From assembly GCA_016630955.3 (NCBI GenBank), contig CM049998.1:1240001-1304000 (forward strand): 64,000 nt of DNA, given 5' to 3'. Shown here piece by piece: positions 32,207 through 42,602 of this stretch. A program made the position numbers and the translations under genes. This stretch comes from Didymella arachidicola. Lineage: Eukaryota; Ascomycota; Dothideomycetes; Pleosporales; Didymellaceae. Under the pieces are notes generated by a model. The model was not told the origin of the DNA and made no database searches. It was given only the letters and a program-made list of their open reading frames with translations. The stretch's first letter is position 1; each line of letters starts with the position of its first letter.

Positions 32207-34622
32207 ATGCCCGAGGACGACAAGTACGATGTCCTGGAGAAAATCGGTGCGTGCAGACGACGAGGCTGCGGGTCTCAGGCTGGAATGGCTGGAATGGCTC
32301 GCTTGGCTCGAATGGCTCGAATGGCTCGAATGGCATACTGACGGCGGGGCAGGACATGGCTCATTCGGCGTCATCCGCAAGGTCAAGCGCAGGTCGGACG
32401 GCTACATCCTCTGCCGCAAGGAGATCAGCTACTGCAAAATGTCGCACAAGGAGCGCGAGCAGCTGCAGGCCGAGCTGTCCATCCTCAAGGAGCTGCGGCA
32501 CCCCAACATCGTCGCCTACTTCGAGCGCGACCACATCAAGGCGAGCCAGGACCTGCACCTGTACATGGAGTACTGCGGCAACGGCGACCTGGGACGCGTC
32601 ATCCGCGACCTGAAGAACAAGAACCAGGTGTGCGACGAGGAGTTTGTCTGGAGCATCTTCAGCCAGATCGTCAGCGCCCTGTACCGCTGCCACTACGGCG
32701 AGGACCCGCCCGCCGCCGGCCGCAACGTCATGGGGCTGGCTGCCAACGCGAAGCCTACACGCGACGCGCGCTCCAAGCCCATGATCCTGCACCGTGACCT
32801 GAAGCCCGAGAACAGTGAGTAGTCCCTGACGACGTAGAGGCTGCTGCCGTCGAGGCTGCTGCCGTCGCTCCATCCATCCATACTAACAATCGCCCCAACA
32901 GTCTTCCTCGGCGACGACAACTCGGTCAAGCTCGGTGACTTTGGCCTCTCCAAGATCCTCCAGTCCCACGACTTCGCCTCCACCTACGTCGGCACCCCCT
33001 TCTACATGTCGCCCGAGATATGCAAAGCAGAGCAGTACGGCCCCCACTCGGACATCTGGGCCTTGGGCTGCATCATATACGAAATGTGCGCGAAGCAGCC
33101 GCCCTTCAACGCCAAGACACACTTCGACCTCATCCAGAAGATCAAGTCTGGCCGCTACCCCGACATCCCCGCATGCTACTCGGCCGAGCTGCGCAAGATC
33201 ATCGCCAGCTGTCTCCAGGTCACGCCTGACCACCGACCAGACACGGCCGCGCTGCTCAACCTGCCCATCGTCAAGTTGATGCGGAAAGAGCAGGAGGTCG
33301 TGAAGCTAGGACAGGACTTGAAGGAACAACGGAGACTGGCAGCGCACCGAGAACAGGAGGCTGCCAACACCATGGAGCGAATGCGCAAAGAGATCGACGA
33401 CCAGCTGCGGCGAGAGTGGGAGGTCAAGGCTCGCCTCGAGATCGAGCGCCAGGTCAAGCTCCAGACCGAGGAGCGCGTGCAGAAGGAGTTGGCTCACCTG
33501 CAAGCCGAGTTTGAGAAGGAGGTCGAGAAACGCGTCAAGGAAGCCCTGAAGAAGCACCCCAAGCGCCCCAGCACGTCGCCGAAGCTGGCCCCACGGTCGA
33601 ACACGCCCATCATGCAGCCAGTCGAGCAGGAGCTGCTCTTCCCGGCTGACACTGGCGCCACTGTTGTCAGCGGCTCGACAAGCACGCTTGGCACAAACTC
33701 TGGCTTCGGCAGCGGCACTGACATCTCTGCCCTGTCGCTGGAGGATTCGCCAGAACACCCAGAGAACGTCAAGATCACAGCCAAGCTGAAGCGTCCAAAC
33801 CGTGCCCCCTTGTCCCGCGCGCGCACCATGTTCAACCCCAACGCTCCCGCATCGCCCGTCGACGTGCAGATGGGCGAACCCTCGCCGGCACCTGCCCACC
33901 TTGCGGGACTGTCGCTCTCGCCCCGCAAGATGGTCTCCCGACCGAACATCTTCGCTGCTGCTAAGGACGGAGCCAAGAGGTGGGAGGCAGAGGTTCCCCC
34001 TTCACCTACAGACGAGGAGTGGAACGGGGACTTTGACGATGACGACGACCTTCCAGTTCTTCCGTCTCCTACTCGCGCTCGCAGTGCTAATGGCAACCGC
34101 TCCGCAAACGATGACCCATTCAAGACGCTCGCCGCTGCTGCACGCCCGCTCGCCAAACCTCACAGCCGCATCGGCACCACACCAAACCTCGAACCAACAA
34201 GGAAGCCCCGCCCACTTTCCGCGGTCCCCATCATCGCCACATCACCAAGCCGACCAAAGTCGAAGTCTGTCGAGGCACTATCCCCATCCCCACGCAAAAC
34301 CCACCTGCAGCCCACCGCAGCCTCTGCAGCACGCTCAGAGCCAGTTACAGGCGGACTCAGATCAAAGAAGGGCAACGAAGCCATCCGTATTCAAGCAATG
34401 CGCAACAACGGTGGCGTCCAAGGTCGCACATTGGTCGAGCTGCAGCAAGCAAGAGGCATCCCCGTTCAAACTATGAGTGACGACGAGGGCATCAGAAAGC
34501 GCGGTTTCGGGTATAGGAGTCCGATCAAGCTGAAGAGCAAAGAGCCGGCAGTCTGGGATCCAGAAGTGGAGACCGAGATGCCCAGTCCATTTATTGTGAG
34601 GACAAGGAAGGTCGTAAGATGA
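32207..34622 (+). CDS. nimA: NIMA-related serine/threonine kinase
   Basis: This is a mitotic G2/M kinase of the NIMA/Kin3/Nek family. Exons are 32207-32246, 32353-32814 and 32902-34622 (2223 nt, 740 residues). Features are the Gly loop GHGSFG (residues 14-19), HRDLKPEN (160-167), DFG (180-182), the activation segment VGTPFYMSPE, a coiled coil (about 290-400), and a long Ser/Pro-rich tail. An insert of about 25 residues before HRDLKPEN is rich in Ala, Pro and Arg, as in fungal NIMA relatives. Intron 1 consists largely of GAATGGCTC-type repeats, and the kinase frame is open upstream through it, so an alternative N-terminus cannot be excluded. The symbol is by family and one-to-one orthology is untested. 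Confidence 0.9.
32278..32336. repeat. 9-bp tandem repeat inside kinase intron 1
   Basis: About six imperfect copies of GAATGGCTC / GAATGGCTG fill half of the 106-nt intron. In the kinase frame they would read WLEWLEW, so length changes by 9 keep the frame. It looks like a recent slippage expansion. Confidence 0.85.
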
Positions 34623-35408
34623 GCGGCGACCAAGCGATGACGATTGACGAAGCGTAATTTTGGCACGTTTGGATACTATCTGTAGATGGAAATTGGCGGC
34701 ATTCTGGATTCATCGGTGAGATGATGGAGCGTGGACGCGCAGCTGGATCGACCAGAGTCTTTCCTCCCTATCCTTCTGTCTCTTCCATTTGTTCTCCGGG
34801 TCTGAGGGCGTTTTTTTCAGCATTTTTCTGAGACTTTATTTCAGCCAGCATATTAGCATCTTTCGGCGACATTTACGATGGGCGGGCGTTGACTTTGGCA
34901 TCTTGGGCGGGTTCGCTTCGTTGGGAGGCTTGTTAGCATAGCCTGTCTCTTGTTAGAAATGTTACCATGACCTACTCTTTAACAATTGCTGTAACCTACT
35001 CTTTAACAATTGCTGTAACCTACTCTTGAACAATTGCTGTAACCTACTCTTGAACAATTGCTGTAACCTACTCTTGAACAATTGCTGTAACCTACTCTTG
35101 AACAATTGCTGTAACCTACTCTTGAACAATTACTGTAACCTACTCTTGAACAATTGCTGTAACCTACTCTTGAACAATTACTGTAACCTACTCTTTAACA
35201 ATCACCATGAACTACTTTCAAAAATCACCATGAACCACTTTCAAGAATCGTTCCGCATGGTCATGGCGGAGTCGTGGTAGCCATGAAACGATCGCCAGGC
35301 CCCACCGACGTAAGCTCAGCCCTAGCGCCCTGCAGAAGCTCGAGCTCCAAAATTTCCAACTCAACGTCACCAACACCAATTCACCACTTTGCACACATAT
35401 ACAGCAAA
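34623..35408. other. Intergenic between the kinase and RRP43, mostly minisatellite
   Basis: About 340 bp of unremarkable 3' flank are followed by the 24-bp minisatellite and a short leader before RRP43. No other gene was seen. Confidence 0.5.
34962..35240. repeat. 24-bp minisatellite, about ten units
   Basis: The unit is close to TGCTGTAACCTACTCTTGAA plus CAAT. Nine nearly identical copies run from about 34978 to 35200, with decayed copies on both edges (CACCATGAACTACTTTCAAA type on the right). The period is a multiple of three and has no stop in one frame, where it reads NNCCNLLL repeatedly, but nothing suggests that it is translated. It lies about 200 bp upstream of the RRP43 ATG. Confidence 0.9.
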
Positions 35409-36437
35409 ATGGCGGCCGTTGCCCCGGGCCCTTCCCCGGCCCTCACCTTTCCGCGACCCATCTTCGCCGCCGTCTCGCCGCACCCATTCCTGCAAGCCCA
35501 TCTCTCCGCCGACAAGTCGGCCATCCGCGCAAACGGCCGCGCCGCACACGAATTCCGCGCTCCAGGCGTGAACACAGGGAGTCTGACACACTGCAACGGG
35601 TCGGCCGTGGTGCGGTTGGGCAACACGAGCGTAGTGTGCGGCGTGCGCGCCGAGATCCTGCGCGAAGAAGACACACCGGGGACGAGCGCGCCGGCAGCCG
35701 GGAACGCCGCGGGCGACGTCGTCGACGACGACGACGACGACACCGACGACGACGAGATGGAAAGTCTGAGGCTCCTGGTCCCCAACATCGAACTCAGCAC
35801 CGGCAGTACGCCCGCACACATCCCCGGCAACGCCCCCAGCACCGCCCAGCAGAGCCTCATCACCCGCATCCGCACCCTGTTACACAGCACACGCCTCCTC
35901 CGCGCGCGCGACCTGCGCATCACACACACGCCGCCCACGAATCCTGACGATGCAGACGCCGCGCCCGAGCCAGAGGTAAGAGGCTACTGGGTTCTGTACC
36001 TCGACATCTTCTTCCTCTCCCTCGACGGCTGCGCCTTCGACGCCGCATGGCTCAGCATCCTGTCTGCATTGAACCATACGCGCCTGCCCCGCGCGTACTT
36101 CGACGATGAATACGAGGGCATACTATGCAGCGACGCGCCAGAGGAGGTCTCGTCGCTGAACCTGCGTCGTCTGCCGGTGCCGAGCTCGTTTGCCGTGTTC
36201 GAAGGGCGGGGCGAGGGCGAGGGCGAAAAGGGGGCCGAGTGGGTGCTGAGTGATCCCGATGCGTTCGAGGAGAGTGTGTGTAGAGAGAGTGTTACCATCA
36301 CTGTGGATCGGGGGACGATTTGTAGGGTGGAGAAGAGCGGGGGCGGCGTGGTGGGGAGGGACACGATGAAGATGTTGGTTAAACGGGCAGTGGAGAGGTG
36401 GGACATTGTCGACAAGGCGGTGCTTGGGAGGGCGTGA
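35409..36437 (+). CDS. RRP43: Exosome core subunit Rrp43 (RNase PH fold)
   Basis: It is a member of the six-subunit RNase PH-like ring of the RNA exosome, non-catalytic in fungi and needed for 3'-5' RNA processing in nucleus and cytoplasm. It is a single exon of 342 residues from ATG 35409. The in-frame ATG at 35283 would add 42 residues without family resemblance. Recognisable parts are FPRPIFAAVSPHPFL near the start, GRAAHEFRAPGVNTGSLTHCNGSAVVRLGNTSVVCGV (cut here by function, about residues 40-80), and the C-terminal domain around YWVLYLDIFFLSLDG. An acidic Asp run (about 110-122) and a Gly/Glu stretch (about 270) are loop insertions. It converges on the FRE gene. Confidence 0.87.
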   Translation: MAAVAPGPSPALTFPRPIFAAVSPHPFLQAHLSADKSAIRANGRAAHEFRAPGVNTGSLTHCNGSAVVRLGNTSVVCGVRAEILREEDTPGTSAPAAGNAAGDVVDDDDDDTDDDEMESLRLLVPNIELSTGSTPAHIPGNAPSTAQQSLITRIRTLLHSTRLLRARDLRITHTPPTNPDDADAAPEPEVRGYWVLYLDIFFLSLDGCAFDAAWLSILSALNHTRLPRAYFDDEYEGILCSDAPEEVSSLNLRRLPVPSSFAVFEGRGEGEGEKGAEWVLSDPDAFEESVCRESVTITVDRGTICRVEKSGGGVVGRDTMKMLVKRAVERWDIVDKAVLGRA

Positions 36438-36738
36438 GATGCTTCATGAGAAGTGCCTTTGCTGAAAAGGCCAGGTCACAGCCAAGTCTGCGCGCGGTCC
36501 ATTCCCGCAAGAGTCAACCAGTCGTGAGCGGGGCAAGATATGAGAGCCTTCGCCGTTCGATCGCAACTCGGCGCGATTCTCACAATGAGCCCGAGAGTAT
36601 ACATGACTAGAAGCGTTGTCTCCCAAGGAGAACCTCCTACATGGAATTCAACCGGTCACAATGCGAGTCACGAGAAGCATCGCATGGACAGCACTGGTTC
36701 AGGTGAAACGTCCAAACAATCAATTCTGGCACGAAACC
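36438..36738. other. Convergent 3' intergenic region
   Basis: About 300 bp lie between the stop codons of RRP43 and the metalloreductase. They should contain both 3' ends. No gene or repeat was seen. Confidence 0.5.
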
Positions 36739-38936
36739 TCAGTACCCAAAACCCTCGGTGTGCAAATACACCCCCTGCGCCCCAGTCCCCTTGTGCACCG
36801 CCCTCTCGTCACTCAACTGCACCACATCCTGCTTGACATCCGCTATTAACCCCTGCGGCCCGCACACCACCACCGCCGACTCGCCCAGCGCCTGTTCCAG
36901 AGACCGGCGAATAATATCTTTAGCCTGCGGACGGCCGCTGAAGATCTGGATGGACGGGTGCACGAGCAGAGTCCGTTTGGCTCGCCGTTCGGCGGACGAG
37001 GTGCTCGTGCGCCCAGACGCGTTGGTGGGCGTGCAGCAACAACATTGCGCTGGGGCAGAGGTAGAGGACTCGTCGACGGTAATGCGGCAGCAGCATTTGC
37101 CGTCTGGGCCGCATGCGTCCGCTTCTTCGTTCGATGGTGACGTTGTCACCTCTTTGACTTCGGTCTTTGAGTCTTGGAACCCAGCATTGGACTCTACGGA
37201 GCGGCTACGCAGTTCCACTGTGCCGTGCTCGAGACCTCTGGACAGTGGTGCTGTGCTCTTGGACGCAGTCATGGTGGAGAGCAGCGATCTGTGCTCTTCC
37301 GTAAAGGATTCATCGCAAGTGACGTACACGGTCACTTCCAACTTGATTTCTCTTCTGTGCTCTTGCAAAGACTGGAAGTCGGTGCATACGGACGATAGCT
37401 GCTCCGCGAACATTTCCAATTGTCCTTGGCTCTTGACGACCCAGACAAAGCGGACGTGCCGCGTCACCGCACCTTTTGGTGATGCGAACAGCGAGCCTTT
37501 CGTACGTGCTAGGTCATTGTTTTCCTTCCATCCTTGGAGTATGTCGCGCAGGAGTGGTACGGTAAAAGTTGCGCCAGTGCTTCCGGCAAGTAGTACTATG
37601 CTGTCAAATTGTCGGAGCGGTCTATGGCAGCCATAAGGCCCTTCGATAGTGACGGTCTTGAGTCTGACGACGGTCAATAACAGTGGAGTGCGGGAAACAG
37701 TGAGCTCATACCCTTGTGATGTCTCAGCTAACCCCTGCGACTTCTGGGCGTGTTTGAAAAAGCGTCTTGTTCCCCCAGATTGCGCTTTTACCAGGAACTC
37801 CATTTTGCCATCTTCGGCTACCGATGCTATTGTGAAAGGGTGGTTCTGGAGTGGAGCGATGCCTTGGCATGACAAGAAAATATGCTGGCCTGGTTTCCAG
37901 CTGATGGGTGGATTTCGAATGGTGATGCGTGTGGTATCATGAGGCAGTGGCGTGAACTCAGCCTTGCAAGCAAGGAACCCATCCCGCCTTGTCGACGGAC
38001 GGAAAACAGAGATGTTAGCGTATAGAAACCGCAAGGCCCTGAACACACGGTCGAAGAAAAAGATAGCGACTGCAGCCCACACATAGCCCTGCAGCTCGGG
38101 AGGCGCATGGATGTACACGAAGCCTGTAAACACTCCAAATGATGCCACATGTTGGACGACGAAAAGCTCGTAATTCCACGCACGAATTGGTGTAGAGGAA
38201 CTAATGTTGATCCATACGAGGACACACCAAGCTGCGAGTCCTCGCCAGACGAGCGGACTCTGCTTCAGTTGAACAGGGAAGTAGTTATACGGTGCCCAGA
38301 CTGATGGAAACGTCAGCGAAAACCGTAACTCGCATGCAATGATTACAGAAACGTACCGCTGAGGAAAAAGCCCATGTGGATGGTGGCCGTAAAGAGCATG
38401 CATCTGGCAGCCCAGCGGTGTAGCCAATTCAAACGCTCGTAACTAATGCCGCTGAGATACCCGATTACATTGTTCTTTCCAGACAGCAAGAAGATGAGCG
38501 GTAACTGCCCAATGGTGACGGCGCCACATCGAAACCCGACATTCTCTTTTTGGAATTGATCCGTGAGGTTGAGTCCGCAGAAGCAGAGGACAAGCAGAAC
38601 AACCACATTGGCCAGAATCAAGCTAGTTCGACCGACGGTAGGCAGTCGCAGAAATCTCCCTTTCAAGGGTATCCGCACGGAGAAGTTTGATGCTTCTCGA
38701 CTCACTGCGTACAGTGTCGCATTCCATGATGCGAACCAGGATTTCGGCTTGGCAGGTGACGGAGTTCCAGCTCTTGCTGCAGATAATCTCTGTCTGTACA
38801 GGATGTGGTTGTAGATGTTCGCGAATGCTGCAACGGCAACTGCGCTCCCAACAACGGCATTGTAGAACTTGGGAAACTCTGGAAGAGCTGGCAAGGCCAT
38901 CGAGCCCATCGACATGCCGCCATGGTGGTGGCTCAT
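36739..38936 (-). CDS. Ferric/cupric reductase (FRE family, NOX-like)
   Basis: This plasma-membrane flavocytochrome moves electrons from cytosolic NADPH through FAD and two haems to external Fe(III) or Cu(II). Exons are 38357-38936, 37712-38300 and 36739-37663 (2094 nt, 697 residues), and the second intron (48 nt) is in frame. His pairs H173/H187 and H244/H258, each 14 apart, fit the bis-haem ligands. FAD motif HPFTIAS lies near residue 320, NADPH motifs are GPYG and the C-terminal GPQGL. The N-terminus is His/Met-rich (MSHHHGGMSMGSM). A loop at about 574-600 carries CGPDGKCCCR and QCCCCT, unusual for the family. It is divergent to the CTR gene at 39890, suggesting joint control by copper or iron. 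Confidence 0.9.
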
Positions 38937-39889
38937 GGTGTCTGCGCACCGGCCGATGCGGCGACAGGATGTTTCGATTGCGTTTCTTCACTTCAATACG
39001 GTTTGCTGATTCCAGATAGCAGCGAAGTCCTGAGGTGGGGTGACTAGCGTGTTGTCGTCTTGGCTATCGTATGTCCAGGTTCGCGACATCTGCCATATCA
39101 AAGCGCACTGCCGAGTTTATGAGCGAAAGGGGAGTGGTGATACACTTTGGACTTCGAGTTGGTATTCGTTTGATGTTTCAGGCTCCCCAAGGCAATGGTA
39201 CACTGGAAATGGCGTCTGTCTACCAGGAAAGAGCGTTCACTCTTGCCATCAGCCACGGCCCTGGAGATAAGCGACATGCTACTGCACGTCGAGTCAATAC
39301 TCGCTCTCTCGACGCAAGTGGCAAGCGTGTCAGAGTGCGGGTCGAGGCCTGAGTACCACAGCGGAGTGGCTTGAGACAAGCTTCATACACTAGCCCCTTG
39401 CGGCTAAATCTGCTCAAAGTCGCTCCCTCTCCACGGCTCTTTGAACATCCTCTGCTGGTTCCGCAGCCGGACAACGCGATTAGAGGCTACCTCCTGGTTG
39501 CGCGCTTTACAAAGCCGAGCATTCGTCATGAGTTCTGCGGCAGGTGGCACCTGGCAGCGCACGTTTAGGTCCTACACACTTCACGCATCAGCCTAGACTT
39601 GTCATCCCTTGACTGTCGCAACAACCTTCGCATTCGAGCGCTTCTGCCCGCAAAAGATCGCACAAACGCACTCTGCTATCTTATGCGTCAATGCTGAAGA
39701 CTCTGTCGTAACCTGCCAAGTGGATTTGACAGCACGGTATCTCGATACTTTAGACGATCATCACCCAGTACCATATAGAAGGTCAGTCTGGAACTCACTA
39801 CCTACCTAATCACCCCACTTTCCTTCCGAAATCCTCTCCAAGTCCTCCAAGTCAGTCAACTGAACCCTCGATACACTCGCTACATCAGA
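38937..39889. promoter_or_regulatory. Divergent promoter of metalloreductase and copper transporter
   Basis: There are 953 bp between the two ATGs, with no gene. Candidate metal-response elements are weak: TCTGCTCA at about 39409-39416 differs by one base from the TTTGCTCA (Mac1) and TGTGCTCA (GRISEA/Amt1-type) sites, and one GGAGATAAG near 39265 fits an HGATAR-like GATA site. Their role is inference. Confidence 0.4.
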
Positions 39890-40527
39890 ATGGTCGCTCA
39901 CGGTGATGAAATGGCAGGCATGGACATGAGTGGAATGGACATGGGCGGCGCGACCTCGAGCCATACTGGAATGACTATGGCCTTCTTCACAGCAACGAAC
40001 ACGCCTTTGTTCTCGGAAGCATGGACACCTCAGAACGCAGGGCAGTATGCTGGAACATGCATCTTCCTCATCGTCCTGGCTATCACACTCCGCGGCATCT
40101 TCACGGCGAAAAGCTTCCTAGAGGCGAAAGCACTTGAAGCGGCGATGAAACGCCGCTACGTCGTTGTTGCGGGCGAGAAGACTGTCGCAGAGCAAGTCAA
40201 CGATGCGAACTCGATGACTGGGATCTTGACTTCGAATGGCATGGAAGAGAACGTACGGATAGTTTCGGCTCCAGTCAAGGTTATCCAGCCCTGGAGATTT
40301 AGCGTCGACCTTCCGCGTGCTGCTCTGATGATGGTTGCAACGGGTGTTGGATATCTTCTGTAAGTTTCATGGTCACTGTCACAGATTTCGGCAGTCGCTA
40401 ACACTGATGCAGCATGTTGGCGGCCATGACATTTAACGTCGGCTACTTTCTGTCCATTCTTGCTGGGACCTTCATTGGAGAGTTGGCCCTCGGTCGTTTC
40501 AACCAGGCGTCGCACATGGCGATGTAA
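39890..40527 (+). CDS. CTR-type high-affinity copper transporter
   Basis: This is a trimeric plasma-membrane Cu(I) importer. Exons are 39890-40359 and 40413-40527 with a 53-nt intron (585 nt, 194 residues). The N-terminus has Met motifs (MAGMDMSGMDMGG). The first membrane span is at about 45-70. The MxxxM motif of TM2 is MLAAM, just across the splice junction, and GxxxG in TM3 is GTFIG. A charged loop (about 75-125) joins TM1 and TM2. The short C-terminus is basic and ends with SHMAM. Size and layout fit the Ctr3/Ctr2 type. The reductase and Bim1-like neighbours support a role in copper uptake. Confidence 0.92.
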
Positions 40528-41286
40528 TAGAGTTTCAACATCCATGCGTTCGGTATGCTTTTCGGCACTTGAAGGCAACGATGTACCGTGTTCTATGAAT
40601 ATTGACCGAGATTAAGAGCCTGGAGCTCGTCTCGAAGCTCATGACCTCCACCCCGTAATCTGTAGATCTAATGAATCAGAGTCCCTATCCTGCAGAGCTC
40701 GCAATTCATGTCTGCCAATGCTGTCACAGTAGCTAGCAAAAGCTTGATCGTCCAGTGCAACGGCCGAAATGAATGACTTGCATTATTCCCGCGGTGTTCT
40801 CGCCTGCCATCTGGTGAAGCTGAATCGCTATCGCAAAACACAATTGACTTGTGAGGGTCCGGAGTACGCTAGGGTGAACGTGCCGCTGCTTTCGCGTTAG
40901 TGGGTGGACTATAACCGCCGCTTTGGTAAGAAACTTGCTCATCTCCTGCATCTTCACACTAGCGCTCCGTGAAATGGTGTTTAGAGAAAGCCGCCAGTGA
41001 TGCAAGATCTTGCTCATCTGCTGGAAAAGTGGAAGGGGCACGTCCGGATTGGAGTCAAGAGACTCAATGGCTTGACGCGCCCGCCACGCGAACTCCTGAG
41101 CCGGAATGTGCAGCACACGCGGAGTGTTGCTGTAGGTGCGGTGAAATAAGTACAGCACGGTGCCCAGGGCTGGTTCCTGTTGCTATACAAAACTTTACCT
41201 TTCCTCGCGCTTACCTTTTGGCTACTTCACACATCCTACAGGGTTCTTTTTTACAATCATCAGTCGACCAGCATTCAAAATCCAAG
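40528..41286. other. Intergenic, no supported gene
   Basis: The stretch separates CTR from the Bim1-like gene. A 141-codon minus-strand frame (40733-41158) has no upstream ATG or family features and was not accepted. Confidence 0.45.
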
Positions 41287-42014
41287 ATGCTTTCCAAGTC
41301 CATCATCGCGCTCGCACTTGCTCCTGTCGCGTTCGCGCACTTCAACCTCAACTACCCTACGACCAGAGGTTTTGACGAGGACAAGGAGTCTACTGGCCCT
41401 TGCGGGAGCTATGACACTGTATCATCGCAGCGCACCGATTTCCCGATCAGCGGCGGGCCCATTCAACTCACCATGGGCCACCAGCAGACCAACGTAGAGG
41501 TTTTCCTCGCTGTTAGCGATAACCCAGGCAATGCCTTCAACACTGTTCTGTACCCTCAGTTCCAGGTGTCTGGTCTTGGCAAATTCTGCTTGGGCGATAT
41601 CAGGGTTCCTTCGAGCTTGAACGTGACCGAAGGCACAAAGGCTACCATTCAAGTTATTACCAAGGCCAATGGCGAAGACACGCCACTGTACCAGGTATGC
41701 GCCGTCTACAAAGAATAGATCACCTGATGATGCTAACTCGACCACAGTGTGCCGACATCAACCTAGTCAATACAGCTCTTTCCCAGTCAGACTTCAGCTC
41801 GAACTGCCAGAACAACACGGGCGTATCCGTCACCCAGATGAACATCTCTGGTAGTCCCAATGGTACGAGTAGCACAAGCACCACAAGCGGGAGTGCAAGC
41901 GGAAGCGGCGCGGCTGCTTCTCCCACAGCAAGCAGCCACAGCGGCGCCGCACAGGCAAAGGCTGCTTCCTGGGTCGTGAGCGCTGTTGGGCTGGTCGGTT
42001 TGGCGATGTTGTAG
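41287..42014 (+). CDS. Bim1-like copper acquisition factor (X325, LPMO-like), GPI-anchored
   Basis: It is a secreted beta-sandwich protein related to lytic polysaccharide monooxygenases but in the X325 group. In Cryptococcus the family member Bim1 helps CTR-mediated copper import. Exons are 41287-41694 and 41748-42014 (675 nt, 224 residues) with a 53-nt intron. A signal peptide (1-17) ends in AFA, leaving His18 as the mature N-terminus (HFNLNYPTTRG), as needed for a copper site. A second His lies in MGHQQTNVEV. Cys pairs occur in GPCGSY, KFCLGD, QCADIN and SNCQNN. The tail is Ser/Thr-rich (about 175-200) and ends in a hydrophobic GPI signal (WVVSAVGLVGLAML). Confidence 0.9.
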
Positions 42015-42602
42015 AAGGTTTGAACAACTGGTTGGCTTGCCAGGAGCGAGCTATAGCGATTATACCACCTTCCAGTATCAATAGTACTAATTGCATTGCT
42101 ACTCGATTCGCAAATGTCTCGAATTACTGCGGTGCTGCCATAAGTTTCGCTGAAGCTGTGAACCTCATTGGGGTCTTCTGGTGACGACTCATGATGTATT
42201 CCCTACCTGGACAGCCGCCTCGAGCTTCCCGGATTAGCAACGTTCAACTGGCAACACAGCGTTATGCTACGATTTTGACGGTTAGTATCCAGCAATCGAT
42301 CAGACGATGTTAAGAAATCCTTGTAATGACTAGATTCTGCGATGTGTGCTGCAGCATTGATCCCTCAGCGAGTGCTGCCCCGCAACTGATGACAGCAAGC
42401 GAGACGTCCGTGCTCAATCCGCACTCTTCGCAACACAGACATCACAACTGAGACTTGCCCTACAACGCCGAATCTAGGTGAGTCCGAACCGCGCCCATAC
42501 CCGAACGCTCGAAGCCGCCCCGATCGAATTTTGCTCGACCTTTTGCTGACGACCCCGCGACCGCAGACCCTCCCGCAGTCACTCTCCCCCACAACCGCAA
42601 AT
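42015..42602. other. Intergenic, promoter of NAC-beta
   Basis: About 590 bp without a gene, pyrimidine-rich near 42540-42590, upstream of the NAC-beta ATG. No specific element was identified. Confidence 0.45.

Noticed and set aside
35026..35280. 84-codon frame over the 24-bp minisatellite
   Set aside because: It is a by-product of a repeat whose period is a multiple of three. There is no start context or conservation evidence.
40733..41158. 141-codon minus-strand frame between CTR and the Bim1-like gene
   Set aside because: It starts at GTG, has no recognisable domain and overlaps promoter and 3' UTR space.
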